A DNA stretch of 64,000 bases. Origin: Closterium sp. NIES-65. Its lineage: Eukaryota; Streptophyta; Zygnematophyceae; Desmidiales; Closteriaceae. Of this stretch, positions 34,311-45,380 are shown piece by piece (the stretch's first letter is position 1; every line of letters begins with the position of its first letter). A program made the position numbers and the translations under genes. Where the stretch lies: NCBI GenBank assembly GCA_948144175.1, contig CANXME010002575.1, positions 62,001 through 126,000 on the forward strand. The letters are read 5' to 3'. The notes beneath the pieces were generated by a model that had not been told where the DNA came from, ran no database searches, and saw only the letters and a list, made by a program, of their open reading frames with translations.

Positions 34311-36498
34311 TTGCATGTTCACGGATCTTGCCTTGTCCAGGAGCTTGCCTGGTCCAGGAGCTTGCCTAGTCTAGGAGCTTGCCTGGTCTAGGAGCGTGCC
34401 TGGTCCACGAGCTTGCTTGGTCAAGGAGCTTGCCTGGTCCAGGAGCTTGCCTGGTCCAACAGCTTTTCTGGTCCAAGAGCTTGCGTGGTCCAGGAGCGTG
34501 CCTGGTCCAAGAGCTGGCCTGGTCCAGGAGCTTGCCTGGTCCAGGAGTATGCCTGGTCCATGACTTTGCCTGGTCCAGAAGCTTGCCAGGTCCAGGAGCT
34601 TGCCTGGTCCAGGAGCATGCCTGGTCCAGGAGCTTGCCTAGTCCAGGAGCTTGCCTGGGCCACGAGCCTGCCTGGTCCAAGAGCTTGCCTGGTCCAGGAG
34701 CGTGCCTGGTCCACGAGCGTGCTTGTTCCAGGAGCTTGCCTGGTCCAAGAGCTTGCCTGGTTTAGCAGCTTGCCTGGTCCAGGAGTATGCCAGGTCCACG
34801 ACTTTGCCTGGTCCAGAAGCTTGCCTGGTCCAGGAGCTTGCCTGGTCGAGGAGCATGCCTGGTCCAAGAGCTTGCCTAGTCGAGGAGCTTGCCTGGGCCA
34901 CGAGCCTGCCTGGTCCAAGAGCTTGCCTGGTCCAGGAGCGTGCCTGGTCCACGAGCGTGCTTGTTCCAGGAGCTTGCCTGGTCCAGGAGCTTGCGTGGTC
35001 CAGGAGCTTGCGTGGTCCAGGAGCTTGCCTGGTCCAAGAGCTTGCTTGGTCCAAAAGCCTGCCTGGTCCAAGAGCTAGCGTAGTCCTGGAGCTTGCCTGG
35101 TACAAGAGCGTGCCCGGTCCAGGAGCGTGCCTGGTCCAGGAGCTTGCCTGGTCGAGGAGCTTGCCTAGTTCAGAAGCGTGCTTGGTCCACGAGCCTGCCT
35201 GATCCAAGAGCTTGCCTGGTCCAGGAGCGTGCCTGGTCCACGACTGTGCCTGGTCCAGGAGCTTGCGTGGTCCATGAGCTTGCTTGGTTTAGAAGCTTGC
35301 CTATTCCAGGAGCTTGCCTGGTCCAGGAGCTTGCCTGGTCTAGGAGCTTGCCTGGTCCAGGAGCTTGCCTGGTCCAGGAGATTGCCTGGTCCAGAAGCCT
35401 GCCTGGTCCAAGAGCTTGCGTGGTCCGGGAGCTTGCTTGGTCCAGGAGCTTGCCTGGTCCAGGAGCTTGCCTGGTCCAGGAGCTTGCCTGCTCCAGGAGC
35501 GTGCCTGGTCCAAGAGCTTGCGTGGTCTAGGAGCTTGCCTGGTCCAGGAGAGTGCCTGGTCCACGAGCTTGCCTGGTCTAGGAGCTTGCCTTGTCCACGA
35601 GCTTGCATGGTCCACGAGCTTGCCTGGTCCACGAGCTTGCGTGGTCCAAGAGCTTGCGTGGTTTAGGAGCTTGCGTGGTCCAGGAGCTTGCCTCTTCCAG
35701 GAGCGTGCCTCGTCCACGAGCTTGCCTGGTCCAGGAGTTTGCCTGGTCCAGGACCTTCCTTGGTCTAGGAGCTTGCCTGATCCAGAAGCGTGCCTGGTCC
35801 AGGAGCGTTCCTGGTCCAAGAGCTTGCCTGGTCCATGAGCTTGCCTTGTCCTGGATCTTGCCTGGTCTAGGAGCGTGCCTGGTCCACGAGTTTGCCTGGT
35901 CCAGGAGCTTGCCTTGTCCAGGAGCTTGCCCGGTCTAGGAGCTTGCCTGGTCCAGAAGCCTACCTGGTCCAAGAGCTTGCCTTGTCCAGGAGCGTGCCTA
36001 GTCCAAGAGCTTGCGTGGTCCATGAGCTTGCCTGGTTCAGGAGCTTGCCTGGTTCAGGAGCGTGCCTGATCCAGGAGGTTGCCTGGTCCAGGAGCTTGCC
36101 TGGTCTAGGATCTTGCCTGGTCCAGGAGCATGCCTGTTCCAGGAGCTTGCCTGGTCCACGAGCTTGCCTGGTCCTGGAGCTTGCCTGGTCTAGGAGCTTG
36201 CCTTGTCCACGAGCATTCCTGTTTCAGGAGCGTTCCTGTTCCAGGAGCTTGCCTTGTCTTGGAGCTTGCCTGGTCCTAGAGCGTGCCTCATCCAAGAGTT
36301 TGCCTCGTCTAGGAGCTTGCCTCGTCGAGGAGCTTGCCTAGTCGAGGAGCTTGCCTGGTCTAGGAGAGTGCCTGGTCCAGGAGCTTGCCTGGTCCAGGAG
36401 CTTGCCTGGTCCAGGAGCTTGCCTGGTCTAGGAGCTTGCCTGGTCCAGGAGCTTGCCTGGTCTAGGAGCTTGCGTGGTCCAAGAGCTTGCCTGGTAAG

Positions 36499-36530
36499 CC
36501 CTAAACCCTAAACCCTAAACCCTAAACCCT
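36499..36530. repeat. Interstitial telomeric repeat, (CCCTAAA)4CCCT
   Basis: A perfect 32-bp tract of the plant-type telomere repeat, with the C-rich strand on the plus strand. It is preceded by a degenerate TAAG that may be the remnant of another unit. It replaces the satellite at the exact point where 17-bp polarity flips from reverse (GCCTGGT before it) to forward (GGCAAGCTCC after it). The CCCT end merges into CCCTGGCAAG with a few bases of overlap with the monomer. A CCCTAAA plus strand means the original chromosome end, if this was one, lay to the left and the forward array 36531-38566 was interior to it. Insertion of telomeric repeats during double-strand-break repair is the alternative. 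Confidence 0.95.
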
Positions 36531-38566
36531 GGCAAGCTCCTAGACCAGGCAAGCTCCTAGACCAGGCAAGCTCTTGGACCAGGCAAGCTCCTAGACCATG
36601 CAAGCTCCTGTACCAGGTAAGCTCTTGGACCAGGCACTCTCCTAGACCACACAAGCTCTTGGACCAGGCAAGCTGTTGGACCAGGCAAGCTCCTCGACTA
36701 GGCAAGCTCCTTGACCAGGCAAGCTCGTGGACCAGGCACGCTCCTGGACCAGGCAAGCTCCTGGACCAGGCAAGCTCTTGGACCAGTCAAGCTCCTGGAC
36801 TTGGCACACTACGGGACCACGCAAGCTCCTGCACCAGGCAAGCTCCTAGAATAGGCAAGCTCCTTGACCAGGCAAGCTCCTGCACCAGGCAAGCTCCTCG
36901 ACCAGGCAAGCTCCTGGACCACGCAAGCTCCTGGACCAGGCACGCTATTGGACCAGGCAAGCTCCTAGACAAGGCAAACTCGTGGACCAGGCACGCTCCT
37001 GGACCAGGCAAGCTCCAGGACCAGGCAAGCTCCAGGACCATGCAAGCTCCTAGACCAGGCAAGCTCCTGGACTAGGCAAGCTCCTGGACCAGGCAAGATC
37101 TTGGACCAGGCAAGCTCTTGGACCGCGCAAGCTCCTGGACCAAGCAAACTCGTGGACCAGGCACACTCCTAAACCAGGCTAGCTCCTGGACCAGGCAAGC
37201 TCCTAGACCAGGCAAGCTCCTTGACCAGGCAAGCTTCTGGACCAGGCAAGCTCCTAGACCAGGCAAGCTCCTAAACCAGGCAAGCTCTTGGACCAGGCAA
37301 GCTCCTAGACCATGCAAGCTCCTGTACCAGGTAAGCTCTTGGACCAAGCACGCTCCTAGACCACGCAAGCTCTTGGACCAGGCAAGCTCTTGGACCAGGC
37401 AAGCTCCTCTACTAGGCAAGCTCCTTGACCAGGCAAGCTCATGGACCAGGCACGCTCCTGGACCAGGCAAGCTCCTAGACCAGGCAAGCTCCAGGACCAG
37501 GCAAGCTCTGTGACCAGGCAAGCTCCTAGACCAAGCAAGGTCGTGGACCAGGCAAGCTCCTGGACCAGGCAAACTCGTGGACCACGCAAGCTCTTGGACC
37601 AGGCAAGCTGTTGGACCCGGCAAGCTCTTGGACCAGGCAAGCTCCTAGACCAGGCAAGCTCCTGGACCAGGCAAGCTCCTAGACCAGGCAAGCTCCTGGA
37701 CCAGGCAAGCTCCTGGACCAGGCAAGCTCCTGGACCAGGCACTCTCCTAGACCAGGCAAGCTCCTCGACTAGGCAAGCTCCTCGACGAGGCAAGCTCCTA
37801 GACCAGGCAAACTCTTGGATGAGGCACGCTCTAGGACCAGGCAAGCTCCAAGACAAGGCAAGCTCCTGGAACAGGAACGCTCCTAAAACAGGAATGCTCC
37901 TGGACAAGGCAAGCTCCTAGACCAGGCAAGCTCCAGGACCAGGCAAGCTCGTGGACCAGGCAAGCTCTTGGACCAGGCAAGCTGTTGGACCAGGCAAGCT
38001 CCTAGAACAGGCAAGCTCGTGGACCAGGTAAGCTCCGTGACCAGGCAAGCTCCTAGACCAGGCAAGGTCCTCGACCAGGCAAGCTCTTGGACCAGGCAAG
38101 ATCGTGGACCACGCAAGCTCCTGAACCAGGCAATTTTCTGGACTAAGCAAGCTCCTGGACCACGCAAGCTCTTGGACCAGGCAAGCTGTTGGACCAGGCA
38201 AGCTCCTGGACCAGGCAACCTCGTCGACCAGGCAAGCTCCGTGATCAGGCAAGCTCCTAGACCAGGCAAGGTCCTCGGTAAGGCAAGCTCCTGGACCAGG
38301 CAAGCTCGTGGACTACGCACTCTCCTGAAGCAGGCAAGCTTCTGGACCAGGCAAGCTCCTGGACCACGCAAGCTCTTGGACCAGGCAAGCTCTTGGACTA
38401 GGCAAGCTCCTAGACCAGGCAAGCTCGTGGACCACGCAAGCTTCTGGACCTCGCAAGCTCGTGGACCAGGCAAGTTTGTGGACCAGGCAAGCTGCTTGAC
38501 CAGGCAAGCTCGTGAACCAGGCAAGCTCGTGGACCATGCAAGCTCCTAAACCAGGCAAGCTCCTAA
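36531..38566 (+). repeat. 17-bp satellite array, block F3 (forward polarity)
   Basis: About 120 forward copies between the telomeric tract and the 31-bp satellite. Rare variants here (AAGCTGTTGGACC at about 36671, 37606, 37980 and 38168, AAGCTCC(G/T)TGACCAGG at several places, and CTCCTGTACCAGGTAAGCTC at 36606 and 37320) recur, showing local higher-order repetition. The GGTCCAACAGCTTGCC complement links this block to the R2 higher-order units in opposite polarity. Confidence 0.97.
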
Positions 38567-38590
38567 CCCTTGCAATTTTGCACACGCTAG
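38555..38590. other. Abrupt junction between the 17-bp and 31-bp satellites
   Basis: The last 17-bp unit (CAAGCTCCTAA) passes directly into CCCTTGCAATTTTGCACACG with no unique sequence between. The first 31-bp unit lacks the TTGTTC segment and the next has GCGCTTATTC, so edge monomers are truncated or diverged. Both families contain CTAG(G) in their monomers, so a 3-4 base microhomology join is possible. Confidence 0.85.
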
Positions 38591-39270
38591 GCGCTTATTC
38601 TTGCAATTTTGCACACGCTAGACCCTTGTTCTTGCAATTTTGCACACGCTAGGCCCTTGTTCTTGCTATTTTGCACACGCTAGACCCTTGTTCTTGCAAT
38701 TTTGCATACGCTAGGCCCTTGTTCTTGCAATTTTGCACACGCTAGGCCCTCGTTTTTTGCAATTTTGCACACGCTAGGCCCTTGTTCTTGCTATTTTGCA
38801 CACGCTATGATGTTGTTCTTGCAATTTTGCATACGTAGACCCTTGTTCTTGCTATTTTGCACACGCTATGCCCTTTGTTTTTGCTATTTTGCACCCGCTA
38901 GGCCCTTGTTTTTGCAATTTTGCACACGCTAGGCCCTTGTTTTTGCAATTTTACACACGCTATGCCCTTGTTCTTGCAATTTTGCACACGCTAGGCCCTT
39001 GTTTTTGCTATTTTGCACACGCTAGGCCCTTGTTCTTGCAATTTTGCATATGCTAGGCCTTTGTTTTTGCTATTTTGCACACGCTAGGCCCTTGTTCTTG
39101 CAATTTTGCACACGCTAGGCCCTTGTTCTTGCAATTTTGCACACACTAGGCACTTGTTCTTGCAATTTTGCACACGCTAGGCCCTTGTTCTTGCAAGTTT
39201 GCACACGCTAGGCCCTTGTTCTTGCAATTTTGCACTCGCTATGCCCTTGTTCTTGCAATTTTGCACACGC

Positions 39271-42200
39271 TAGGCCCTCATTCTTGCACTTTTGCACACG
39301 CTAGACCCTTGTTCTTGCAAGTTTGCACGCGCTAGGCCCCTTTTCTTGCAATTTTTCACTCGCTAGGCCCTTGTTCTTGCTATTTTGCACACGATATGCC
39401 CTTGTTCTTGCAAATTTGCACACGCTAGGCCCTTGTTCTTGCATTTTTGCACTCGCTAGGCCCTTGTTCTTTCAATTTTGCACATGCTAGGCCCTTGTTC
39501 TTGCAATTTTGACACACGCTAGGCCCTTGTTCTTGAAATTTTGCACACGCTATGCCCTTGTTCTTGCAATTTTGCACACGCTAGGCTCTTGTTATTTTGC
39601 AGATGCTAGGCCCTTGTTCTTGCTATTTTCCACTCGTTAGGCCCTTGTTTTTGCAATTTTGTACACGCTAGGCGCTTGTTCTTGCAATTTTTCGCTATGC
39701 CCTTGTTCTTGCAATTTCTCACACGCTAGGCCCTTGTTATTGCTATTTCGCGAACGCTAGGCCCTTGTTATTGCTATTTCGCGAAAGCTAGGCCCTTGTT
39801 TTTTATTTTGTGCACACGCTAGGCCCTTGCTCTTGCTATTTTGCACTCGCTAGGCCATTGTTCTTGCAATTTTGCACACGCTAGGCCCTTGTTCTTGCAA
39901 TTTTGCACACGCTAGGCTCTTGTTCGTGCAATATTGCACTCGTTATGCCCTTGTTCTTGCTATTTTGCACACGCTAGGCCCTTGTTCTTGCCATTTTGCA
40001 CACTTGCAATTTTGCACACGCTAGGCCCTTGTTCTTGCTATTTTGCACTCGCTATGCCCTTATTCTTGCAATTTTGCACACGCTAGGCCCTTGTTCTTGA
40101 AAGTTTGCATGCGCTAGGCCCTTGTTCTTGCAATTTTGCACTCGCTAGGCCCTTGTTCTTGCAATTTTGCACATGCTAGGCCCTTGTTCTTGCAATTTTG
40201 CACACACTAGGCCCTTGTTCTTGCTATTTTGCACACGCAAAGCCCTTGTTTCTGAAATTTTGCACACGCTAGGCCCTTGTTCTTGCTATTTTGCACTCGC
40301 TAGGCCCTTGTTCTTGCAATTTTGCACACGCTAGGCCCTTGTTCTCGCTGTTTTGCACACGCTATGCTCTTGTTCTTGCAATTTTTTTCACGCTAGGCCC
40401 TTGTTCTTGCAAGTTTGCACACACTAGGCCCTTTTTCTTGCTATTCTGCACACGCTAGGCCCTTGTTCTTGCAATTTTGCACTCGCTATGCCCTTGTTCT
40501 TGCAATTTTGCACACGCTAGGCCCTTGTTCTTGCTATTTTGCACACGCTAGGCCGTTGTTCTTGCTATTTTGCATATGCTAGGCCCTTGTTCTTGCTATT
40601 TTGCACACGCTAGGCCCTTGTTTTGTTTATTTTGCACACGCTAGGCCCTTGTTCTTGCAATTTTGCACACGCTAGGCCCTTGTTCTTGCAATTTTGCACA
40701 CACAAGGCCCTTGTTCTTGCTATTTTGCACACGCTATGTCCTTGTTCTTTTTATTTTGCACACGCTAGGCCCTTGCTCTTGCAATTTTGCACACGCTAGA
40801 CCCTTGTTCTTGATATTTTGCACACGGTAGGCCCTTATTCTTGCCATTTTGCACATACTAGGCCCTTGTTCTTGCAATTTTGCACACGCTAGGCCCTTGT
40901 TCTTGCAATTTTGCACACGCTAGGCCCTTGTTCTTGCAAATTTGCACTCGCTATGCCCTCGTTATTGCTATTTTGCACACGCTAGGCCCTTGTTCTTGCT
41001 ATTTTGCACTCGCTAGGCCCTTGTTCTTGCAATTTTGCACACGCTAGGCCCTTGTTCTTGCAAGTTTGCACACGCTAGGCCCTTGTTCTTGCAATTTTGA
41101 ACTCGCTATGCCCTTGTTCTTGCAAGTTTGCACACGCTAGGCCCTAGTTCTTGCAATTTTGCACTCGCTATGCCCTTGTTCTTGCAATTTTGCACACGTT
41201 AGGCCCTTGTTTTTGGAATTTAGCACACGCTAGGCTCTTGTTCTTGCAATTTTGCACACGCTAGGCCCTTGTTCTTGCAAGTTTGCACACGCTAGGCTCT
41301 TGTTCTTGCAATTTTGCGCTCGCTATGCCCTTGTTATTGCTATTTTGCACACGCTAGGCCCTTGTTCTTGCTATTTTGCACTCGCTAGGACCTTGTTCTT
41401 GCAAGTTTGCACACGCTAGGCCCTTGTTCTTGCAATTTAGCACTCGCTATGCCCTTGTTCTTGCAATTTTGCACACGCTAGGCCCTCATTCTTGCACTTT
41501 TGCACACGCTAGACCCTTGTTCTTGCAAGTTTGCACGCGCTAGGCCCTTTTTCTTGCAATTTTTCACTCGCTAGGACCTTGTTCTTGCTATTTTGCACAC
41601 GATAGGCCCTTGTTCTTGCAAATTTGCACACGGTAGGCCCTTGTTCTTGCATTTTTGCACTCGCTAGGCCCTTGTTCTTTCAATTTTGCACATGCTAGGC
41701 CCTTGTTCTTGCAATTTTGGCACACGCTAGGCCCTTGTTCTTGAAATTTTGCACACGCTATGCCCTTGTTCTTGCAATTTTGCACACGCTAGGCCCTTGT
41801 TCTTTATATTTTGCACATGCTAGGCCCTTTTTCTTTTTATTTTGCACACGCTAGGCCCTTGTTCTTGCTATTTTGCACCACTATGCCCTTGTTCTTTTTA
41901 TTTTGCACACGTTAGGCCCTTGTTCTTGCAATTTTGCACACGCTAGACCCTTGTTCTTTATATTTTGCACATGCTAGGCCCTTGTTCTTGTCATTTTGCA
42001 CATACTAGGCCCTTGTTCTTGCAATTTTGCACACGCTAGGCCCTTGTTCTTGCTATTTTGCTAACGCTAGGCCCTTGTTCTCGATTTTTTGCACACGCTA
42101 GGCCCTTGCTCTTGCAATTTTGCACTCGCAAGGCCCTTGTTCTTGCAATTCTGCACACGCTAGACCCTTGTTCTTTCTATTTTGCACACCCTAGGCCCTT

Positions 42201-45200
42201 CTTCTTTTTATTTTGCACACGCTAGGCCCTTGTTCTTTTTTATTTTGCACACGCTAGGCCCTTGTTCTTGCTATTTTGCACACGCTATGCCCTTGTTCTT
42301 TTTATTTTGCACACGCTAGGCTCTTGTTCTTGCTATTTTGCACATGCTAGGCCCTTGTTCTTGCAATTTTGCACTCACTAGACCCTTGTTCTTGATATTT
42401 TGCACATGCTAGGCCCTTGTTCTTGCCATTTTGCACATACTAGGCCCTTGTTCTTGCAATTTTGCACACGCTAGGCCCTTGTTCTTGCTATTTCGCGAAC
42501 GCTAGGCCCTTGTTCTTGATTTCTTTCACACGGTAGGCCCTTGCTCTTGCTATTTTGCACTCGCTAGGCCCTTGTTCTTGCAGTCTTGCACACGCTAGGC
42601 CCATGTTCTTGCAATTTTGCACACGCTAGGCCCTTGTCCTTGCAATTTTGAACATGCTAGGCCCTTATTCTTGCTATTTTGCACCTGCTAGGCCCTTGTT
42701 CTTGCAATTTTGCATACGCTAGGCCCTTGTTCTTGCAATTTTGCATATGCTAGGCCCATGTTTATGCAATTTTGCACACGCTAGGCCCTTGTTTCTTGCA
42801 ATTTTGCATACGCTAGGCCCTTGTTCTTGCTATCTTGCACACGCTAGGCCCTTGTTCTTGCTATTTTTAACACGCTACGCTCTTGTTCTTGCAATTTTGC
42901 ACACGCTAGGCCCTTGTTCTTGCTATTTTGCACACGCTAGGCCCTTGTTATTGCTATTTTGCATACGCTAGGCCCTTGTTATTGCTATTTTGCACACGCT
43001 AGGCCCTTGTTATTGCTATTTTGCACACGCTAGGCCCTTGTTCTTGCAATTTTGCACATGCTATGCCCTTGTTCTTTTTATTTTGCACATGCTAGGCCGT
43101 TGTTCTTGTAATTTTGCAAACAAATGGCCCTTGTTGTTGCTATTTCGCACACGCTAAGCCTTGGTTCTTGCAATTTTGCACTCGCTATAACCTTGTTCTT
43201 GCAATTTTGCACTCGCTAGGCCCTTGTTCTTGCAATTTTGCACATACTAGGACCTTGTTCTTGCAATTTTGCACACGCTAGGCCCTTCTTCTTGCAATTT
43301 TGCATACGCTAGGCCCTTGTTCTTGCTATTTTGCACACGCTAGGTCCTTATTTTTGAACTTTTCCACACGCTAGGCCCTTGTTCTTGTAATTCTGCACAC
43401 GCTAGGCCCTTGTTCTTGCAATTTTGCACTCGCTAGGCCCTTGTTCTTGCAATTTTGCACATGCTAAGCCCTTGTTCTTGCAATTATGCATACGCTATGC
43501 CCTTGTTCTTGCAATTTTTCACACGCTATGCCCTTGTTCTTGCTATTTTTCGCACGCTAGGCCCTTGTTACTGAAACTTTGCACACACTACCCCCTTGTT
43601 CTTGCTATTTTACACTCGCTATGCCTTTGTTCTTGCAATTTTGCACATGCTAGGCCCTTGTTCTTGCAATTTTGTACACGCTATGCCCTTGTTCTTGCAA
43701 TTTTGCACACGCTAGGCCCTTTTTCTTGCTATTTTGCACACGCTAGGCCCTTGTTATTGCTATTTTGCATACGCTAGGCCCTTGTTATTGCTATTTTTCA
43801 CACGCTAGGCCCTTGTTATTGCTATTTTGCACACGCTAGGCCCTTGTTCTTGCTATTTTGCACACGCTTGGCCCTTGTTCTTGCAATTTTGCACATGCTA
43901 TGCCCTTGTTCTTTTTATTATGCACATGCTAGGCCGTTGTTCTTGTAATTTTGCAAACGAATGGCCCTTGTTGTTGCTATTTCGCACACGCTAAGCCTTG
44001 GTTCTTGCAATTTTGCACTCGCTATGCCCTTGTTCTTGCAATTTTGCACTCGCTAGGCCCTTGTTCTTGCAATTTTGCACATACTAGGACCTTGTTCTTG
44101 CAATTTTGCACACGCTAGGCCCTTCTTCTTGCAATTTTGCATACGCTAGGCCCTTGTTCTTGCTATTTTGCACACGCTAGGTCCTTATTTTTGAATTTTT
44201 CCACACGCTAGGCCCTTGTTCTTGTAATTCTGCACACGCTAGGCCCTTGTTCTAGCAATTTTGCACTCGCTAGGCCCTTGTTCTTGCAATTTTGCACATG
44301 CTAGGCCCTTGTTCTTGCAATTATGCATACGCTTTGCCCTTGTTCTTGCAATGTTTCACACGCTATGCCCTTGTTCTTGCTATTTTTCGCACGCTAGGCC
44401 CTTGTTACTGAAACTTTGCACACACTACCCCCTTGTTCTTGCTATTTTACACTCGCTATGCCCTTGTTCTTGCAATTTTGCACATGCTAGGCCCTTGTTC
44501 TTGCTATTTTGCACACGCTATGCCCTTGTTCTTGCAATTTTGCACACGCTAGGCCCTTTTTCTTGCTATTTTGCACATGCTAGGCCCTCGTTCTTGCAAT
44601 TTTGCACTCGCTATGCCCTTGTTCTTGCTATTTTGCACACGCTAGGCCCTTATTCTTGCCATTTTGCACACATTAGGCCCTTGTTCTAGCAATTTTGCAC
44701 ACGCTAGGCCCTTGTTCTTGCTATTTTGCACTCGCTAGGCCCTTGTTCTCGCAATTTTGCACATGCTAGGCCCTTGTTCTTGCAAGTTTGCACACGCTAG
44801 GCTCTTGATATTTTGCACATGCTAGGCCCTTGTTGTTGCTATTTTGCACTCGTAACGCCCTTGTTGTTGCAATTTTGCACACGCTAGGCCCTTGTTCTTG
44901 CAATTTTGCACTCGCTATGCCCTTGTTCTTGCAATTTTGCACACGCTAGGCCCTTGTTCCTGCAATTTTGCACTCGCTATGCCCTTGTTCTTGCAGTTTT
45001 GCACACGCTAGGCCCTTGTTATTCCTACTTGCACACGCTAGGCCCTTTTACTTGCAATTTTGCACATGCTAGGCACTTGTTCTTGCAATTTTGCACACGC
45101 TAGGCCCTTGTTCTTGCTATTTTGCACACGCTAGGCCCTTTTTCTTGCAATTTTGCACACGCTAGGTCCTTGTTCTTGCTATTTTGCACAAGCTAGGCCC

Positions 45201-45380
45201 TTTTTTTTTGCTATTTGGCACACGCTAGGCCCTTGTTCTTGCAATTTTGCACACGCTAGGCCCTTGTTTTTGCAATTTTGCACACGCTAGGCCCTTGTTG
45301 TTGCAATTTTGCACACGCTAGGCCCTTGTTCTTGCAATTTTGCACTCGCTATGCCCTTGTTATTGCAATTTTGCACACGC
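39271..45380 (+). repeat. 31-bp array super-repeat, copy 1 (6110 bp)
   Basis: The copy starts at the variant TAGGCCCTCATTC at 39271. It contains in order: a CGCGAAAGC unit (about 39780), a fused unit CACACTTGCAATTTTG (40001), GTTTCTGAAATTTTG (about 40250), TCTCGCTGTTTTG (about 40344), TTTTGGAATTTAGC (41211), ACCACTATGCC (41877), CAGTCTTGCA (42581), CACATACTAGGACC (43241 and 44078), and ATTCCTACTTGC (45021). The same order appears in copies starting at 45381 and 58212 and, incompletely, at 50683. An 837-bp internal duplication lengthens this copy. Confidence 0.8.
42885..44575 (+). repeat. Tandem duplication in the 31-bp array (837 bp, 27 monomers)
   Basis: The rare string AATGGCCCTTGTTGTTGC lies at about 43123 and 43960. 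CACATACTAGGACC is at 43241 and 44078, and the unit pair TTACTGAAACTTTGC / ACTACCCCCTTG also occurs twice. All are 837 bp (27 x 31) apart. Nearer the left edge the offset is 806 bp (GCATACGCTAGG at 42961 and 43767), so the second copy gained one monomer. Only a few substitutions separate the copies, for example CAAATGG against CGAATGG. Confidence 0.85.

Larger units (their letters stand above)
22613..36498 (-). repeat. 17-bp satellite array, block R2 (reverse polarity)
   Basis: About 816 copies in reverse polarity, the longest uninterrupted block. It shows the most regular higher-order structure of the 17-bp family, especially 24904-34300 where a marker unit recurs many times. Long runs of exact consensus are present, for example around 24100-24220 and 29870-30000, and the block looks more homogeneous than R1. 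It ends at GCCTGGTAAG immediately before the telomeric tract at 36499. Confidence 0.97.

Noticed and set aside
38555..38590. CCTAACCCT at the 17/31 junction as a vestigial telomere repeat
   Set aside because: It is one short imperfect motif and is explained by the local 17-mer variant CTCCTAA meeting the CCCTT of the 31-mer.
1..38600. Common ancestry of the 17-bp and 31-bp monomers through the shared CTAGGC
   Set aside because: The shared stretch is only about six bases and occurs in minority variants of the 17-mer. The rest of the monomers do not align.
43424..44689. Leucine/phenylalanine/cysteine-rich ORFs of 117-142 codons (CSCNFAHARPLFLQFCTR type) resembling a membrane protein
   Set aside because: They are direct translations of the 31-bp monomer where CTAGG has become CTATG. 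The hydrophobicity comes from TTGTTCTTG, and copies appear wherever consecutive variants lack the stop.
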